From positions 124,001 to 188,000 of the forward strand of contig VDFB02254942.1 in NCBI GenBank assembly GCA_007258455.2: a stretch of DNA of 64,000 nt. The letters are read 5' to 3'. Below the pieces are notes generated by a model that did not search any database, was not told the DNA's origin, and saw only the letters and a list, made by a program, of their open reading frames with translations. Origin of the DNA: Sequoia sempervirens. Its lineage: Eukaryota; Streptophyta; Pinopsida; Cupressales; Cupressaceae. This document shows positions 1 through 12,513 of the stretch, piece after piece. The translations under genes were made by a program, and so were the position numbers. Position 1 is the first letter of the stretch, and every line of letters starts with the position of its first letter.

Positions 1-872
1 TTGTATCCACAGCCAATTGGCTCCTGGTACGCCAACCCTCTATACTTTGTCATTCGAGCAAGCATGTAAATGACATACGAGCTCATGTAAAATGTTTTTG
101 TTCTCCTGAGACTCCGGAATTGTTCGTCAATATTATCACTTATCATTTGCGCCCAGTTTACTTGCTCCTTCCCTTCGAGCACCACGCTGATGTAGAAGAA
201 CATCCATGGCTCGAACACGAATGATTGTGGACTGTCGTTAACCCTGCTGAGCAGCATAATGATATCGCAATACTCCTGCTTCAGCTCTTCTGAAATTATC
301 TGCTTTGGTAGCCTTGCAGCAGGAGGCTTCAACTTTCGCATCCAAGTAGTGTTTATCCTCTTCATGCATTTTTCAAAGGATGTGGCGTACATCTTGTCAG
401 CCTTTGCCTTGGATTTATACAACATATTGTCAGTAGCAAGTATCCCAAACGCCTCGCCAATCGCGTCAGGAGTGAAGTTGGCCATTATCATACCATCCGG
501 AGAACTGATAGTCCGATCCTCGGAGTTGTAAAAGTTGGCGCATTCCAGGATCAGCTCCGGACAACGGACTGCTGGTTGGAATCCGGCTGCTGCGTATAAC
601 CCACTCTTGACGATGTTGTGCGATGCTTCCGTCGGAAGATTTCCACCTTGTCCGTACATTCTGCGCATGAAAGCCTCGAGATTGAAAGGCCCCAGGTTGG
701 TGTCTGTCAAGTTGCCAAACTTCGACACGATCTTCGACTCAGGAATGAAGGACTTCTTTAGACCCTTGATAATTGCCTGCCTGGAGGCGTTTTCTTTGCC
801 AGCTTCGTTGTTCCCAGCCTTGGCTCCAGCTTTGCTGGTTCCAGCAACATCGGCCTTTCGTCCATCAGCCAT
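1..872 (-). CDS. LEO protein, N-terminal 290 codons (runs off window)
   Basis: The frame opens with ATG at 872, immediately after a splice-acceptor-like TTTTGCAG, and stays open without a stop for 290 codons to the window edge. The protein starts MADGRKADVAGTSKAGAK and continues with a globular, mixed-charge domain. Copy C encodes the same protein in the same register: codon 103 is CGT here (564-566) and TGA in C, with no indel between start and that codon. The retained frame, against a background where nearly every other coding region is broken, suggests a recent copy or past selection. I do not recognise the family. It sits in the U3 part of an LTR, upstream of the genomic-RNA promoter. Alternatives are an env-like or accessory retrotransposon protein, or a captured host gene. 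Confidence 0.75.
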   Translation of the reverse strand, partial: MADGRKADVAGTSKAGAKAGNNEAGKENASRQAIIKGLKKSFIPESKIVSKFGNLTDTNLGPFNLEAFMRRMYGQGGNLPTEASHNIVKSGLYAAAGFQPAVRCPELILECANFYNSEDRTISSPDGMIMANFTPDAIGEAFGILATDNMLYKSKAKADKMYATSFEKCMKRINTTWMRKLKPPAARLPKQIISEELKQEYCDIIMLLSRVNDSPQSFVFEPWMFFYISVVLEGKEQVNWAQMISDNIDEQFRSLRRTKTFYMSSYVIYMLARMTKYRGLAYQEPIGCGY

Positions 873-1589
873 CTGCAAAACAAAAAGCAAACATTATGCT
901 TCGAACTATTTTAAATAAAAATCACGTGAGGTGGTTGGCGGATGAAGTTGGCTGCAAAAATAAATGTAAGTTAATATCTTCAGCATCAAACTTCGACTTC
1001 AAACCTCGGTATAGTTAAACTTCGAATTTCAACAACTTGCAGCCAAAAGAAATTTTCATCTCTCTGTAAGAAATTAACTTCAACAATTTCAACTTCGGAA
1101 AATGTGTTAAGTTTCAGCAACATTTAAATCAACCACTTCGGAAGTTATACATTAGCAACTTCGAAGATTTAAAATCAGCAAGCTTGCAAGTTATAAATCA
1201 CCAAGTTTCAAATCAGCTCTTCGACAATTATAAACCAGCAACTTCGAAGAATTTTGAAAGTTTCAAATGAGCAAGTTCGAATCAGCAAGTTTCAAAAATT
1301 TCATATCAACTTTTCGAGAGTTAAAAATCAGCAACTTCAAAAAGTTTTAGCAATCTCAAATCAGCACTTCGAAAGTTATACATCAGCAACTTCGAAGGCT
1401 TGAACAATTTTAAATTCGATTTGATTCTAACATTCAGCAACTTCAGAAAATTTAAAGCTCAAGCAATTTCGAGTTCAAACAATTTCGACCTTCAGCATAA
1501 TTAAATGATTTCAGCTTTTTCAACTTTCAACTTCGAAAACATTTCAACTTTTAGCAAAATATAAAGTCTCAGCAACTTCGAATACTTAC
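873..1589 (-). other. Predicted 5' intron of LEO (copy A), built of AGCAACTTCGAA-like repeats
   Basis: On the minus strand a strong donor (GAG|GTAAGT at 1590/1589) and a pyrimidine-rich acceptor (TTTTGCAG ending at 873) bracket 717 bp, and the ATG follows the acceptor directly. Copy C keeps both borders although the intron there is only 395 bp. The interior is a degenerate array of short AACTTCGAA and TTGCTGA-type words rather than unique sequence. No transcript evidence is available, so the intron is an inference from conserved borders. Confidence 0.6.
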
Positions 1590-1831
1590 CTCAGCAACGT
1601 GGAGAAATAAAAATGCTTAACACTTCAAACTTTATTTCGAATCGCAGCAACCTCGCAACTCAGTAACTTCGAGAAATTCCACTCTCAGCAACTTCAATCT
1701 CTTGCAAAATCGACTCTAACACTTCACACTTTCAGCAACTCTCAAATTGAAAATATTAAATCTCACAACTCAACTCACCAGCATAAATTTCAGCTTCGAA
1801 TCTTGTGAGATGAGAATGAAAATCCTCAGAG

Positions 1832-1838
1832 TTTTATA
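1832..1838 (-). promoter_or_regulatory. TATA box for LEO gene (copy A)
   Basis: TATAAAA on the minus strand lies about 240 bp upstream of the intron donor. The block GGATTTTCATT plus CATCTCACAA just downstream is conserved with copy C (TATA at 56069), which suggests the start site and 5' leader are also conserved. Confidence 0.6.
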
Positions 1839-2424
1839 GCCAAAAGCTGGTGCTAATTTTAGCAGATGCCATTTATTCTTTTCATCATGACTGACGCATT
1901 TGCTAAATTTAAAAGGGAATATTCCAGTCGTCTTGCAGTCGTTATGACAATTTGCTATTTAGGGAGATTCTTTCCTCAATTCAAATTTAAAATTCCCTCC
2001 CGACTGCCAGTTACCTTGAGTAATTTCGAGAAAATCATTTTTACTCCGATTTGAAATAATCTCGACTGCCTTTTTAAAATGGCATATTTAATTTATTAAA
2101 ATTTAATTTTAAATGCCATTTTAATTTATTTCTCCAACACTTTTAAAAATTCGATATTAACACTTTAAATCGGCTAGGCATAATTTTATTTTCCATCCAT
2201 AATTAACTCCGAAATAAATTCCCCAAGTTTAAAATCGTCCGATCTTTAGAATTTCATGTGTTAAAATTAAAGGGGGAATTTAAATTTAATACTTAGGAAA
2301 ATAATTAAATTAATTAAATTAATTTAATTTCTCCGACTTGGGCAAATTTTGAAATTAATCGCCTGGAGAAATTTTATATCTTCCAAACGCCTTTGCTTGA
2401 TTTTTATTATTAACGTATTTTGAT

Positions 2425-4080
2425 TTTACCTCTTGGGCGCAATTTGGAGGGGGAACTTTTAACCTTTTCAACGTTTAATATTTATCTATCCCCCCTTTTA
2501 AACCAAGGCGCATATGAGTTGATCAAATTCAAATTTTGCCTTCTTCAAAAAATGTTGGGCGCATATTATAGCATGAGCTTTCATTTTTAACGCCCTAGTC
2601 AAAACATGCCTTTTAATCTTCCTGGGCGCATTTAACAAGTAGAGTTCCCAGTTCGAATTTTAACCAATACTCCTCCTTTCAGCTGAGACGTTTTATCTTT
2701 TAAGGCTGGGCGCATATATCACCTGGAGCTTTCAATTTGATTAAGGGGCGTGCTTCCAGTTCATAGCATAGGTGGATTTGACATGGCATACTCCCAATTT
2801 CTCATCCTACACCCTAGGCGCATATAAGCCTTAGTGTCTTCAGTTTTAAGTGGGCGCAAATGGAGATGTAAGCTCCAAGGCGCAAAACCCATGTCAAGCT
2901 TTTAATTTCGTGCCTTAGTGAATTTCGAATCTTGCATCTTCACATTGCCAGGCGCAAATCCACCCCTGTACGTTGAGTTTTGGTTACTTAGCAAAATTTC
3001 AAACTCTAACCATATTGGCGCATTTGGATGGATCCACTTTCAATTGATGGAGCAACTTTTCTATCCAACACCAAGGGCGCATTTAGACTAGTCTTCTCTC
3101 AATCCTCACGCCTCAGGCAAATTCTCATCTAACACCTCCACAAGCTCAGGCGCAAATCACACTAGCAACTTCCAGGTTCACTTTGGGCGCATTTGACCTG
3201 GGAAGCATCCAGCTTGGGGCGCATATAAGAGAGTGAACATTCATCTTGAGGACTTAGTCAAATTTCGGTTCTCCAAGCTTCAAAGAGGGGCGCATTTTAG
3301 AGGGTCAACATTTAACTCCATCACCCTAGGCGCATATGGCATGTTGAGCATCCAATTTAATGCCTTAGAATATTTCCAAGTCATTCCCAGCTTCAGGGGC
3401 GCATTTGAGCCCTGCAACTTTCAATCTTGTCATGGGCGCATTTAGACCCCTTTACTTTCAGTTTTGTCACTTAGGCAAATTTCCAAGTCTTCACAGGCTC
3501 AGGCGCAAATTGACCCCAGAGCTTTCAGTTTTCAAGACTTTAGAAAGAATTTCTAACTCCTCCCTCAAGGCGCAAATGAGCCAAGCTACTTTTATTTCCC
3601 ATACTTAGAGAAATTCTAACTTGTCAAGTCTGGGCGCATATTGGACCCCCTTCCTCTAATTTCATCATGGGCGCATTTTAATGGGTCAACTTTTAGTTTC
3701 CATGCCTTAGAAACTTTTCCTAATCATCCTCACGGGCTTAGGCGTATTCTTCATGTCCAGCTTCCAATTTGTGCCTTGGGCGCATTTGATAGGGTCAACA
3801 TTCAATTCCATCACCCTAGGCGCATTTGAGCTATGGTGCTTCCAATTTCAACGCCTTAGTTAATTTTTTTTATCAAGTCTTCAAAGAGGGGCGCACTTGA
3901 CATGTATCACTTCCAATTTATGCCTTAGTCAAATCAGACCCTCAGCTTCAAGGCGCAAAACATAGGTTGAACTTTCAATTTGATGCTTAGCAACTCTTAT
4001 GTTCACTTTGGGCGCATTTAATAGGCCAAGGTTTCATTTTTGAGCACTTAGAAAATTTCAAGACCTTGGGCGCATTTCAT
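2425..4080 (-). repeat. Degenerate tandem array with GGCGCA core (copy A)
   Basis: About 29 copies of GGCGCA followed by an A/T-rich tail (GGGCGCATTTG, AGGCGCAAAT) occur at intervals of roughly 35-110 bp. The core alternates with a second word, CTTAGTCAATTTT. Units are too diverged for a clean period. The same array, with the same two words, occurs in copies B and C, and a GGGCGCCC version occurs in the LTR of F. No coding potential is apparent. Confidence 0.8.
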
Positions 4081-4373
4081 AGGGTGAGCTTCCATTTTTC
4101 CAGACTTAGTCAATTTTCTGTTTCTTTTCAGCTCTCAAAGCGAGTTTCAATGCTGGACTTGAAATTTTATCCATTTTAGCGAATTTCATGCCCTCTGCCA
4201 GATTTAAGTTGATTTTCTTCTATTAACCCTAATTCGCCCTGACTTTCTATTTTTGGAAAGTCCCTTAAATTTTGCGCCGTTGACTGAATTCTGACTCCAG
4301 AAAGCCTGATTTTTGCCTTGCTCTGAATTTCAACTGATTTGTTCTGTCAATGCCTGATACCTGTTTATACCTG

Positions 4374-5167
4374 CTATTTTTAGCAACCTGCTAAAAATAG
4401 AAACTGCTCAGAAAGCCCCCAAATTTCATGTGCCAATTGCCTGTAGTGTGGTGGTCGTGGCTGGATGCTGCTTCTGCTTGACTATCGTGTTCTGCCCTTG
4501 ATTTTAGGAAACCCTAAGTTCTCTGTCTTGACCTGCTAAAAATAACAATTATCTGATTCTTCATCCTCTGCAACTCTGTTTGCTTTGAAATTTGCGCCAC
4601 GGATCCCTTATCACATGTTTGACTTGTACCTGCTGAGAATAGAAAGTGGCCGAAAAAGTGACCGTCCGCCTGCTGGATGAATTTGCATGTCACACTGCCC
4701 GAAAAATCTCGCAAAACCCAGAAAAACCCAAAAAAATCTTCAACATGCAAGCACTGGCTAAAAATAGTAAGTTTCTGAAAAGTGATCGGTTCCATTTGCA
4801 TGTTACACCGTTGCGAAGCTCTTGGAAAACCCAGAAAAGATATGCCGTCATGCGCCGAAAAAATCTGCATGCAAACCCTAATATCCGCCTCCGAAGGCTG
4901 AATGCTGAAAGTTGTCGTCTTGCTTTGCATGTCATATCACTGCGAAGGTCTTGAAAAACCCAGAAAGAATCTCCGGACATGCATCAGAAAATGTAACATG
5001 TAGATCCTGAAATCTGCTCTGGAAACTGGTCTGCTAAAAATAGCAAGTCGTCCGTTTTTGCTCAAACTTTGTCAGGAATGAACTTGAAGTGTTCAGAATG
5101 TAATGAAGTTGTCAAAATGTGAAAATCTCGAGGAAATCAACCCTAAACTGACACTTACTAAAAATAG
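4374..5167 (-). promoter_or_regulatory. Cluster of five CTA(A/T)4TAG boxes (copy A)
   Basis: Exact matches to CTA(A/T)4TAG begin at 4374, 4391, 4758, 5034 and 5158. This is the MEF2-type variant of the CArG box bound by MADS-domain proteins; in angiosperms MIKC*-type complexes prefer it. The cluster lies at the start of the LTR, as in copies B and C. Function is inferred from the motif only. Confidence 0.55.
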
Positions 5168-5477
5168 AAAGTTGGCAGAACTTAGTGAAAATTTAGGGGT
5201 TACTTGCTGAAAGCATCGTGATAGCACTGCTAGGCTCAAAAGTTGATCAACCAACTCAACTTGACCCCAAAGTGACCTAAAGATGTGAAACCCTAATTTC
5301 AATACTTGGCCAAATTTTACGCTCAGGCTCGCAAACGGGAGCGTCCCCGGAAAGCAGATAGCAGAAAAGAAGCAGAACGAGAGAGAAAGAAAGAAAACCA
5401 AAGCCAAAAGACCAGAATGGAGCGAAAATTAGGGGGTCCCCATTTTGAATGGGGCGATGTGTGAAAAGGTCACAACA

Positions 5478-8400
5478 GGTACGACTCTCTCTGTGTCCAA
5501 GGAGTTCTCCGAGGACAAAAAGTGACAGTGCTAATTGATAGCGGAGCTACTCACAACTTTATCGACAAGAAAATAGTTGCCAAGTTGCATTTGGGAGCAG
5601 AAGACTTTGAGGGGTTTGATGTGGCCGTTGCTGGAGGAAACATCCTCTCTTGCACCAAAAGGATTCAACAAAGGGAACTAATCTTGGGAGGACACAAGAT
5701 GAGGGATGATTTCTATGTTGTGGACATCGGTGACACGAACTTGGTGTTAGGGGTTTAGTGGCTTCATTCATTAGGAGTGTACACCACCAATTACCAAACC
5801 ATGGAGCTAAAGTTCAAGCATAATGGCAAAGAGGTTGTCCTCAAGGGCCTTTCTAGGAATGGCCCTATAGTGGTTTTAGGAAAAAGGATGGAACATTCCT
5901 TCCGTAGAGATGAAGTAGCATGGGCACCAAAGTGCTTAATTTCAGACACTAGTCCATCAAAAGAAGAGAGGACTTTTCCCGTCGACATCCAGGCTATCTT
6001 GAACAAAAAGTGCAAGGTGTTTCAAGAGATTCCCGCTGGGTTGCCACCTGATAGGGGATTCCAGCATGTGATAGAGTTGGAAGGAGGAGCCAAACCAGTC
6101 ATCACTATTCCATATCATCATCTGAGGGTGTACAAAGAAGAGATTGAGAAGGCTATTAAGGAGTTATTAGATATGGGACACATACATCCAAGTTCGAGTC
6201 CTTTTGCCTCGTTGGTAGTATTGGTCAAAAAGAAGGATGGGACACTCAGGATGTGCATCGCTTATAGAGCCCTCAACAAAATGACAATCAAGAACCGCTA
6301 CCCTATACCTAGGATCGATGAATTGATAGATGAGCTACACAGAGCAGTGTACTTTTCCAAGATTGATCTGTGTTCAGGATATCATCAGATTAGAGTAAGG
6401 AATGAGGATGTGCATAAGACTGCTTTCAGGTGTCATTATGGGCATTATGAGTTCTTGGTGATGCTGTTTGGGTTAACCAATGCCCCTGCCACATTCCAGT
6501 CTTGTATGAATCAAGTATTCATTCTTCAGTTGAGAAAATTTGTGTTGGTTTTCTTTTATGACATCTTGATCTATAATAAGACATGGGAATAGCATTTGAA
6601 GCACATAGAGGAGGTGCTTGACATCTTTGAGAAGAATTCATTTTATGCTAAGATGTCAAAATGTGAATTTGGGATGACTGAGATTCTGTATTTGGGCCAT
6701 AAGATCAGCGCTCAAGGGGTTAGTGTTGATGAGGAGAAAATCAGGGCTATACAGGAGTGGGCCAGACCCAAGAACTTGACGTAGTTGAGGGGATTTGTGG
6801 GTCTTTGCAGTTACTACAGAAGATTCGTGAAGAGTTTCTCCCAGCTCGCAACACCATTGACAAATTTGACTAAGAAATGAGCTTTTACTTGGAGTCCCAT
6901 AACACAGCAGGCGTTTGATAAACTCAAGGACGTAATGAGCTCATGTCCTGTTTTGGCTATTCTAGATTTCTCATCCCCTTTTGTACTTGAGTGTGATGCC
7001 TCAAGGGAAGGTATTGGAGCGGTGTTGATGCAAAATAAGCACCCTATAGCATATGAGAGCATGAAACTCACAAATGCAGAGAAGACTTTCTCCATTTATG
7101 ATAATGGGATGTCGGCGATCATGCATGCCCTCGCTAAGTTCAAACAGTACTTGGTTTGTGGGAAATTTGTGGTGACAACGGATCATAACAGCTTGAAGTA
7201 CTTCCTCAATCAGCGAGATTTGAATGATAGACAACAAAAATGGGTAAGCAAACTCGAAGCTTATGATTTCGACATTGAATATGTGAAAGGCAAGAATAAT
7301 GTGGCAGCCGACGCAGTTTCTAGGCAGCCTTACATTTGTGCTATGACTGATGTTTCTGGTAATTGGAGGGTTGGCATTATAGCTGAGTATGCTAAAGAGT
7401 CGTTTGCCAATGACATCTTGGAAGGGAAAGTAGTGGATGACAAGTACAAGGTGGTTGAAGAGCTCATTCTCTTAAAAGACCGGGTCTATCTTGTGCCTCA
7501 ATCCAAAATCAAGAATAGGATTATTAAGGCTTGCCACGATACTCCTCTTGTTGGTCATCCAGGATTCTACAAGACATACAAGCAAGGGAACGTTTTGCAT
7601 GGAAGGGATTGAAAAATGATATATTGCAGCATGTGAGAGAATGTTTGGTTTGCCAACAAAATAAAATAGAGCATGTGTTACCAGCTGGTCTGTTGCAGCC
7701 CTTACCCATCCCAAATCAGAAATGGGAGAGTATTTCCATGGACTTCATCACTGGATTTCTGAGGGTGCAAGGTAAAGATTGTATTTATGTTGTGGTGGAT
7801 AGGCTCACTAAATATGCTCATTTCTATGCCATTATGTTAGAATTTAAGGCTCCTCAAGTTGCAGATCTGTTTTTCAGAGAAGTTTTCAGACTCCATTGAT
7901 TGCCTAGAAACATTGTGAGTGACAAGGATAGCAGGTTTATCAGCTTGTTTTGGCAAGAACTTTTTCGCTTGGCTCACACAGAGTTAATCCCTAGCACTAG
8001 CTATCACCCCCAGACGCATGGACAAACGAAAATCGTGAATAAATGGATTGAAGGGTACTTGAGAAACTATGTGACAAGGCAACAATCAGCGTGGGTGAAT
8101 GACTACATCTTGGAGTGTTTTGCTACAACACCACACATCACATGTCCATCGAAATGTCTCCTTTCAAAGCACTATATGGATATGAGGCCACCACTTTCAT
8201 GAATCTAATTCTTGCAGATAGTAGAGTACCAGGCGCTAGAGATATGGTGCAGTAGAATGTAGACATCATGAAATCCCTGAAAGAAAATCTCCAACAGGCC
8301 CAAAATCAACAAAAGTTGTATGCAAACCAATGAAGGACTGAAAGGGTCTTTGAGGTCAATGACATGGTATACTTGAGATTGCAGCCCTACAGATAGTCAT

Positions 8401-8819
8401 CTCTCAAGGGGAATGGAGTGGAAAAGTTGAAACCAAGATTTTACGGGCCATTCAGAATCACAAGGAGGATTGGGGAGGTTGCATATGAACTTGAATTGCC
8501 CCTAGGGAGCAGAATTCATAACATCTTTCATGTGTCATGCTTGAAGAAGGCGTTGGGACAACAAATCACACCTTCACTTGAGTTACCACCTCTTGACGAC
8601 GAAGGTAAGCTCATCCTGGAACCTGAGACAGTATTGGATGTGAGGGAGAAACGATTGAGGAATAAGACAATTCCAAAATACTTGGTAAAGTGGAAGAATC
8701 TTCCAGTTGAAGATGCTATGTGGGAAGGGGTGGAAATCTTTGAACATCCTAATCTGAGGTTGTTGGAGGACCAACAACAATCTGGAGGCGAGGATTGTAA
8801 TGTCCCGAATGTTAACTAA
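5478..8819 (+). pseudogene. Chromovirus (Ty3/Gypsy) polyprotein remnant, element G
   Basis: Order seen: aspartic protease (LIDSGATHNFID near 5530), reverse transcriptase (6100-6600), RNase H (about 6960-7300), integrase with CxxC zinc-finger cysteines and core (7500-8200), and a C-terminal chromodomain (YLVKWKNLPVEDAMWE near 8680-8730), which places it with chromoviruses. Gag is missing because LTR copy A interrupts the gene just before the protease. In-frame stops occur at 5756, 6590, 6782 and 7897, and frameshifts near 7585 and between 8200 and 8418; several stops read as CAG to TAG. The RT active site reads FFYDILIY, so one catalytic aspartate has become tyrosine. The element is dead. Confidence 0.93.
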
Positions 8820-9712
8820 GTACTGCCGATATGATTTTTGGAAAGTGTTTATTAACACAAAAAAATTAAATAAATAAATAAATGAATGAATAATAAATAA
8901 ATAATTCAATAGTTAATAAAATAAATCTTTTACTGGCCGACCTATCTAAAAGGCGCCTATTTTGAAATTTGAATTTGAATTTCTTTCTATTCTCAACTGG
9001 GTGCGTTCAATTTAGAACTCCTTCTATTTTCATCTGGCAGACTTACTATGGAGTGGCGCCTTTGCAAGCTTTTAAGGGTTCGAATCTCTCATTGGAGGCA
9101 TCACGAAAATTGGGGTTTTTCGCTGTCTAGAGTTTGAGAGTGTAGCTGCTCAACTCAGTCGCTCAGGGTGCGTAGTCTCCTCTGGGTCCTTTTTCGTGTT
9201 TACTGGTATATTCTTTCTCTTTTGAATATCTCTCTGAAATTGTCCAGGTCGTGGTTAACAGGTGATTCTACTATCATTGGCAGTGGTTGAAAACTCACGC
9301 CCTGGCCGAGCCTCTGGCTCTGGCTGCCCTTACCTCGCTAGTTCAGGAAGACGCGTTGAACAGATCATCTATTGAGCCCTTCAAGCAGCGACGCCATTGT
9401 TTAAGGCGGAGCTGGATATCGTCGCCAAAAGCTATCCATCTTGGCCTTCCTGGCGCATCTGGTAGCTTTCCGTTTTGATCTTTCTTCACCACACAGCCTC
9501 ATTCCAAATCTAAAGATCTGATTCACTGATTTGTGCACACCCGTAGGAAGCATTACACAGGAATTTGTATGTGTACATTCTTTCAGTCATATCGTGGGAG
9601 AACATTGTGGAAAAACTCTTGGTAAATGATTTTCTGAATAAAAGTTCAGAGCATAATTGTGTGATATTTGTGTTTCCGGAATTACTGAGCAATCTTTAAA
9701 ATTTGAATCACA
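8797..9712 (+). mobile_element. Probable 3' LTR of chromovirus G
   Basis: TGTAATGTCCC at 8797 follows a purine-rich stretch (CTGGAGGCGAGGA) and overlaps the last chromodomain codons, an arrangement common in plant chromoviruses. The right end is a guess at the TCACA near 9712; no partner LTR or target duplication is available to confirm it. The stretch has an AT-rich block of AATAAATA words (8868-8925) and no gene. Confidence 0.45.
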
Positions 9713-9849
9713 TTGCTTTTCTTTCAGTATTTGTTAAGCTTGTTTTGTAAATGCAAAAGGGATGGTAAATGCATTAACAGTTGCTGGTGCGGGTTTAATA
9801 CTTCAACTGCTAAGGATTTTAGTGGTTCATCACTAGAGGAAGCTATAAC

Positions 9850-10770
9850 AAAAAACCTTTTTAGTGTCTGCTAGTTGCATGTTGGTGTTCTTGGAGTCTA
9901 TAGATTCGCACAAAGTCAAGAATGTGAGACTTTGTGCAATCTATCGAAGGGGATGATCCAAGAGGTTGGGGTGGAGAATGTTGTCTTAATTATCATGGAC
10001 AATGCAACAACATATGTAGCTACAAGGAGGTTTATTTAGGAGAGGTGTCACACCATTTTTTGGAGCCCATGTGCTCCCCATTGTTTGGATTTAATACTTG
10101 AGTAAATTAGGAAGATTCAATGGATGAAAAGTGTGCTTAAATTTGCTACACAAATTATAAAATTTATCTACAGCCATGCCTAGGTCCCTAGTTTGATGAG
10201 AGAGCACATGAAAGGCAAGGAGCTTGTGTGATTATGGGTGACATGATTTGCCACAAACTTTGTCACTTTCAAAGCATTCTATGGTCAATACCTATTTTCA
10301 AGTAGACGTGAGCAATGCTTTAATGAACTTTGCATATTCCAACAAAACAAAAGGGGAGAATGGTGCAAGGACAGTTTTTTTAATTCTTCAAGAATGCGGA
10401 GGAGATACTCAAGGTAATTCACAATTACAAACTGAAGTTTTAGAGGGAATTTTTGTTTTTGTTATTATTATTATTTTTTATATCAATCTAAAATTTAATT
10501 TTCAACTTTCAAGGTGATAGCCTCTAGTCGAGGTTTTGTGTTGGGTCAATGGGGATGGCATGTTGATGGATTATCTCCATGAAGAGGTCGATATGACCAA
10601 GGAGGCCATTTTACTTTAATATGATGGTAACAAAAGAACATTTGAAATCATTTGGTGTATCATTGATTGTAGATGGATGAACCAACTCCACCAACTAATA
10701 CATGCTATGTGTACCAGTTGAACCAAAAATATTATTTCTTTGATATGTTTAAGGCTGATGAGAAGGCATG
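9850..10770 (+). pseudogene. hAT (DUF659-type) transposase remnant
   Basis: Conceptual translation across shifting frames gives hAT transposase landmarks: FLVSASCMLVFLESIDSHK, then VENVVLIIMDNATTYVA with the core aspartate, then FWSPCAPHCLDLILE, then EHMKGKELV and FATNFVTFKAF, and further on FEIIWCIIDCRWMNQLHQL. Stops and frameshifts break every segment. It is similar in type to the minus-strand transposase at 32315-34645 but clearly a different copy. Ends and terminal repeats were not found. Confidence 0.8.
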
Positions 10771-12513
10771 GTGGGCCTTACTATATGCATAGAGAGGATG
10801 CCATTAGATGAAGGCCATAGAGACATAATTCTAGATGATTTGGATGTCTAGAAAGGTACAAAGGGGATGCTCATTTCTTCACCTTTAGCCATTCTAAAGA
10901 GGGAAAACCAACAGCCAAAAAGAAAAGTCAGTCCTTTAATCTCACTTATTTTATAAATGTAACTTTAATTTTTAGCCTAATGCTAGAAATTTAAAGTTTA
11001 AATTTTTACTTTTAGCTAATGCTTATAATGTTTTAAATGTTTTATTTGTAGATTTATGCTGTTGCCACACCAAACCTTCAAAGCTTAGCTATTTGTGTTT
11101 TACTCTAGTCTTGTGTTGCTTATGGTTGTAAGTACAATTGGAGCCTATTTGAAAGCATTTGTACGAATAAGAGAAATAGGTTGTCTTGAGAGTGCCTCAA
11201 CGACCTTGCCTTTTTCTAGTGCAAGTCTTGTAGTGCTTGTGGTTGTGAGCACAATTGGAGCTTATTTGAATGCATTTGTCCCTTAAATTACCAACTTCAT
11301 ATGAATTTTCATTTCAATATACTACAGGCACAGAAAATGTATTTCATAATTTTGTTATTGGTGCAATTTTGACCACAACTTGGTGAGTGATGGCATCCAC
11401 ATATATTCCATGTTTTACTGTTACATCAAATTCAACATGACAACTATGTTTTGAGAACATCTGTTATTATTGTATTAATATTTGCAAAGCCTCCATTGGA
11501 AGCCCAAATATTTCTTGCAACAAATCTGCAGTAAGTTTTACCACTTCACCATGCAATACCGTGTTTGCTTTGTTGAGTCATAGTCTTTAACAATGTTCTT
11601 ATGTGCTAGGGTATCGATTGCTAATACTGGCATGCCTATTAATTGTGATATGCTGCTGATTCGTCAAATATCACAAAGGTCACTTGTTTTCCTTTTTCTT
11701 TAACTACTTCAAGATGTTGTGTTGTTGTAAATGCCATCTATTCCATCAGTCAAGAGTTAATAGCAGAAGTGTGAAGGTTCTTCTCTCCCTTTACTATATC
11801 CATCTCCTCTCAGTCGAGGATTTGGTTTCTCACAATTGTATTCAGTGCTTCGTTGTGGCTTAGCAGTCTGGTTTGTCTCTGTACACTTTCAGATGCATTT
11901 GAAGAATGTAATTCCTTTTTAATTTTGATTGACTTGTTCTCGAATGCCCTTATCATGTGTTACTTTTTGGTTGGTTTCTTGTTTGGCCTCTATAAATTAT
12001 TCATTAAACTCTTTGGCACATTCACTAACAAGACATTGGCTCGTGGTTACCCATCAAGTCTTTCATTTAGCAGCTGTGGTTGCCTAAACTCTTTCATTGA
12101 TGTATATTGTATTGGTTCCAAATGCTGTCTTTGATATTCATGTCCTTTATGATGTGTTTTGTAACTCCACACAGTTCCGTTGCTTGGAGTATGCTTTCAT
12201 GTCTGACAAGTTTTCAATCATCATTGATAGCTTCCTTGGCTTTGTGATCATCGGTTGTAATATTGATTCCCTTCATCCATTGTGTTGTTTGGTGACTGCA
12301 TTCTATCCAATGGTTGCTGACAATTTCACATTTGTAAGCTTGCATTGGTTTTACCTGATTCTAATGTCAGACTTTTAGCTATAATGATTTATTGTTGTAC
12401 AATGTATATTTTAAAATGTTTTGAATGAGGAGATATTCATGGTATATTTCTTAGAACTAGTAATTAAGTTAATTTTTTGGGAAAATTAATATGCTCTGGT
12501 ATTATTTGGCTAG
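10771..12513. other. Unassigned stretch with a 117-bp-spaced direct repeat
   Basis: No gene recognised. A word of about 55 bp beginning AGTCTTGTGTTGCTTATGG at 11107 is repeated with small changes at 11224. The remainder is AT-rich, and the part just before 12514 could be intron of the NFX1-like gene. Confidence 0.4.

Larger units (their letters stand above)
1..5477 (-). mobile_element. Giant LTR copy A (LEO-type), partial
   Basis: Sense is on the minus strand, starting at 5477 with TGTTGTGACC and running off the window at base 1. In order it holds a terminal stem-loop (GGGGTCCCC...GGGG near 5430-5455), five CTA(A/T)4TAG boxes, the GGCGCA array, a TATA box, an intron and the start of the LEO reading frame. 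The same order is seen in copy C (52287-61222), and base-level similarity is clear through the coding part. The right border abuts chromovirus G, whose protease frame starts directly after it, so A is an insertion into G. Whether A is a solo LTR or one LTR of a full element cannot be told, because its other end lies outside the window. Confidence 0.8.

Noticed and set aside
259..918. Plus-strand frames at 259-531 and 535-918
   Set aside because: They are the opposite strand of the LEO frame; the equivalent antisense frames occur in copy C (57093-57368).
2425..4080. CRISPR-like array
   Set aside because: Words are short, degenerate and irregularly spaced, the context is a plant retrotransposon LTR, and no cas genes are present.
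4514..4980. Open frames on both strands at 4514-4980 and their repeats at 51176-51571 and 52830-53095
   Set aside because: They fall in the MADS-box part of the LTR, shift between copies and look like chance frames in GC-balanced repeat sequence.
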